A stretch of DNA of 64,000 nucleotides from the NCBI GenBank assembly GCA_026415695.1, contig JAOAGP010000053.1, positions 21,693-85,692 on the forward strand. The letters run 5' to 3'. The notes under the pieces are model-generated. The model had not been told where the DNA came from. It was given only the letters and a program-made list of their open reading frames with translations, and searched no databases. This document shows positions 62,494 through 64,000 of this stretch, in pieces. The position numbers and the translations under genes are program-made. This stretch comes from Thermodesulfovibrionales bacterium (GTDB taxonomy: Bacteria > Nitrospirota > Thermodesulfovibrionia > Thermodesulfovibrionales > Dissulfurispiraceae). Within the stretch, counting starts at the first letter, position 1, and every line of letters starts with the position of its first letter.

Positions 62494-63660
62494 ATGCATG
62501 AGGTTTGGGGTATTGCTGCTATATGGCTTGGATTAGCATTGTTGTCAGCCCTTATATCGCAGTGGTTTAGAATAGCAAATGCCCTTTCGGAGATAATTGT
62601 TGGTGCGGTAGCATCCTTTATAGCAGTAACCTTTTTCAGCACAACATTAGCACCAGACCAGCCATGGATAAAATTCCTCTCTGGAGCAGGTGCAATAATC
62701 CTTACATTTCTTGCAGGTGCTGAGATCGACCCTGTTGTTTTTAAGGCAAGATGGAAAGAGGCAACAGCAATAGGTTTTATATCGTTTTTAGCACCGTTTT
62801 TAGGTTGTGCATTTTGCACCTATTATTTTCTGAATTGGTCGGTTGATGCAAGTTGGCTATCAGGTGTGGCGTTATCTACTACATCTGTGGCAGTGGTATA
62901 TGCTGTGATGTTGGAATTGGGGTTAAATAAGACCGATTTTGGCAAGACTGTCCTTGCCGCATGTTTTATCACAGATTTGGGAACTGTTATAGCATTGGGG
63001 CTAATATTTTCCCCATTTACCTTTAAAACCCTTATCTTTGCAGTATCAACCCTACTTGCCTTCTTATTGTTGCCTAAATTAATACCAGTCTTCTTTTTAA
63101 GATATGGGGCTAAACCTTCTGAGATTGAGGCAAAGTGTCTACTTTTTGTCCTTTTCAGTTTAGGGTCTTTGGCAGTCTGGGCAGACAGTGAGGCAGTATT
63201 ACCTGCATACATCTTTGGTATGGCTTTAGCGGGCAGCATAGGGAAAGACCATGCATTGATAAGGAGATTGAGGACACTGACATTTGGACTTCTTACGCCT
63301 TTTTATTTTATTAGAGCAGGGTCGTATATATCTATACCGGCAATTATTGTAGCTCCATTTTCACTTTTTGTACTCTTTACATCTAAAATAGTTGCAAAGA
63401 TAATAGGTGTGTATCCTATAACCAAAATCTATAAATATGCCCAAAAGGAGGGGATTTATACTACCTTACTTATGTCAACAGGACTAACATTTGGGACGAT
63501 TTCGGCACTTTTTGGCTATTCTAAAGGCATAGTTGACCAACACCAATATTCTCTGCTGGTAGTGGCTGTTATATTAAGTGCTGTAATCCCAACGATAATA
63601 GCCAATGCCTTTTTTATACCGTATTATCTATTACCCAAAGACAAGGAGGTTAAAAGATGA
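62494..63660 (+). CDS. Cation:proton antiporter (CPA2-type), fluoride-riboswitch controlled
   Basis: 388 residues with about 11-12 membrane helices. The CPA2 (KefB/NapA-like) pattern is visible in FLAGAEIDPVVFKARWKEATAIG, GVALSTTSVAVVYAVM (the unwound helix), AACFITDLGTVIALGLIF with the transport Asp, and FGMALAGSIGKDHALIRRLRTL. It exchanges a cation or anion for protons across the inner membrane. The ATG follows AAGGAGGT. It is the first gene behind the fluoride riboswitch, so fluoride or the resulting acid stress should induce it. A UspA gene overlaps by 4 bp. Confidence 0.87.
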   Translation: MHEVWGIAAIWLGLALLSALISQWFRIANALSEIIVGAVASFIAVTFFSTTLAPDQPWIKFLSGAGAIILTFLAGAEIDPVVFKARWKEATAIGFISFLAPFLGCAFCTYYFLNWSVDASWLSGVALSTTSVAVVYAVMLELGLNKTDFGKTVLAACFITDLGTVIALGLIFSPFTFKTLIFAVSTLLAFLLLPKLIPVFFLRYGAKPSEIEAKCLLFVLFSLGSLAVWADSEAVLPAYIFGMALAGSIGKDHALIRRLRTLTFGLLTPFYFIRAGSYISIPAIIVAPFSLFVLFTSKIVAKIIGVYPITKIYKYAQKEGIYTTLLMSTGLTFGTISALFGYSKGIVDQHQYSLLVVAVILSAVIPTIIANAFFIPYYLLPKDKEVKR

Positions 63661-64000
63661 TTAAAAACATACTTGTAGCATTTGATGGCTCTCAAAAGGC
63701 ATACAATGCCTTTGAGTTTGCACTTGAGCTGACAAAGGTATGCTCTGGTATCTCTCCAAATATAGTGGTTCTTTCAGTAGTGCAACCGCCAGAACCTGTT
63801 GATATCGTGGAGATGGATGCCATAATTGATAGCGCATCACAGGTATATGAAAAGATGTTTAATGATTTAAGACAAAAGGCAAAAGAGAAAAACATTGAGA
63901 TTAAAACGGTTATTGCAGTTGGTCATCCAGCAGACCAGATCATTCGTTACGCATCAGAAAATAATTTTGATATCATTGTTATGGGGCAAAAGGGCAGGTC
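63657..64000 (+). CDS. Universal stress protein UspA family (cut by window end)
   Basis: The first 114 codons of a UspA-fold protein: ILVAFDGSQKAYNAFEFALELT at the start, then HPADQIIRYASENNFDIIVMGQKGR with the beginning of the ATP-binding G-x-x-G-R motif at the window edge. Usp proteins bind ATP or AMP and are induced by stress. The ATG overlaps the antiporter stop (ATGA), so the two are translated together and both lie behind the fluoride riboswitch. Antiporters linked to a Usp partner are known; regulation of transport by nucleotide is inference. Confidence 0.85.
   Translation, partial: MIKNILVAFDGSQKAYNAFEFALELTKVCSGISPNIVVLSVVQPPEPVDIVEMDAIIDSASQVYEKMFNDLRQKAKEKNIEIKTVIAVGHPADQIIRYASENNFDIIVMGQKGR

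Overview
The window comes from an AT-rich chromosome of a Gram-negative, probably anaerobic or microaerophilic bacterium. The envelope genes (MsbA, Slp-type lipoprotein, FadL-type porin, an LpxL-like acyltransferase) show an outer membrane. The start of a tungsten-type aldehyde:ferredoxin oxidoreductase (AOR), an IorA-type ketoacid:ferredoxin oxidoreductase, a TAXI-type TRAP system and an NtrY/DUF4390 pair recall Nitrospirota or Desulfobacterota-like lineages. That placement is inference; no rRNA is present. I found no rRNA, tRNA, CRISPR array, insertion sequence or prophage, and no gene-free stretch longer than 300 bases.

Layout. 0-7.5 kb: partial AOR, penicillin-binding protein 1C, a stripped-down NagA-like deacetylase, a secreted beta-propeller protein, a HisC/CobD-like protein without its PLP lysine, and a coiled-coil nuclease-like protein built from 231-bp repeats. 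7.5-17.8 kb: DsbC-like protein, core fatty acid operon fabG-acpP-fabF-rnc, msbA, slp, an ihfA-merR pair with a MerR-style promoter, and a pgeF/AI-2E-type transporter/oligopeptide-binding lipoprotein operon. 18-21.4 kb: TAXI TRAP transporter with a small TIG-like secreted protein between binding protein and permease.

21.4-29.6 kb: the most distinctive locus, a nine-gene minus-strand type II fatty acid operon. In transcription order it encodes a FabL-like SDR, a special ACP with a zinc ribbon, a KS, a degenerate KS, a FabZ-like dehydratase, a KS, a second FabZ-like dehydratase, a fourth KS and an LpxL/LpxXL-like acyltransferase. It resembles the rhizobial acpXL-fabXL-lpxXL locus that makes very-long-chain acyl groups for lipid A, with extra and altered parts.

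29.7-43 kb: a type II restriction-modification pair, a radical SAM protein, a beta-CASP metallo-hydrolase, methylglyoxal synthase, a 1383-residue five-PAS hybrid kinase, FadL plus an AMP-forming acyl ligase, an orphan KorD-type ferredoxin, and FlaG-like and Asn/Gln-rich proteins. 43-53 kb: an aromatic amino acid operon (pheA, hisC, aroF, iorA, a histidine phosphatase) and a convergent DUF4390-ntrY-leuC-ridA operon. 53-61 kb: hisI-HIT-NUDIX, a response regulator, mscL, a histidine-kinase-like protein lacking the phospho-acceptor His, a 27-residue cationic micropeptide, radC, a one-domain PurH, purD and DUF89.

61-64 kb: the F0 genes atpB and atpE, then a fluoride (crcB-motif) riboswitch with an expression-platform terminator in front of a cation:proton antiporter and a UspA protein that runs off the window. 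I read this as a fluoride-response module: fluoride would stabilise the pseudoknot, block the terminator and turn on the antiporter.
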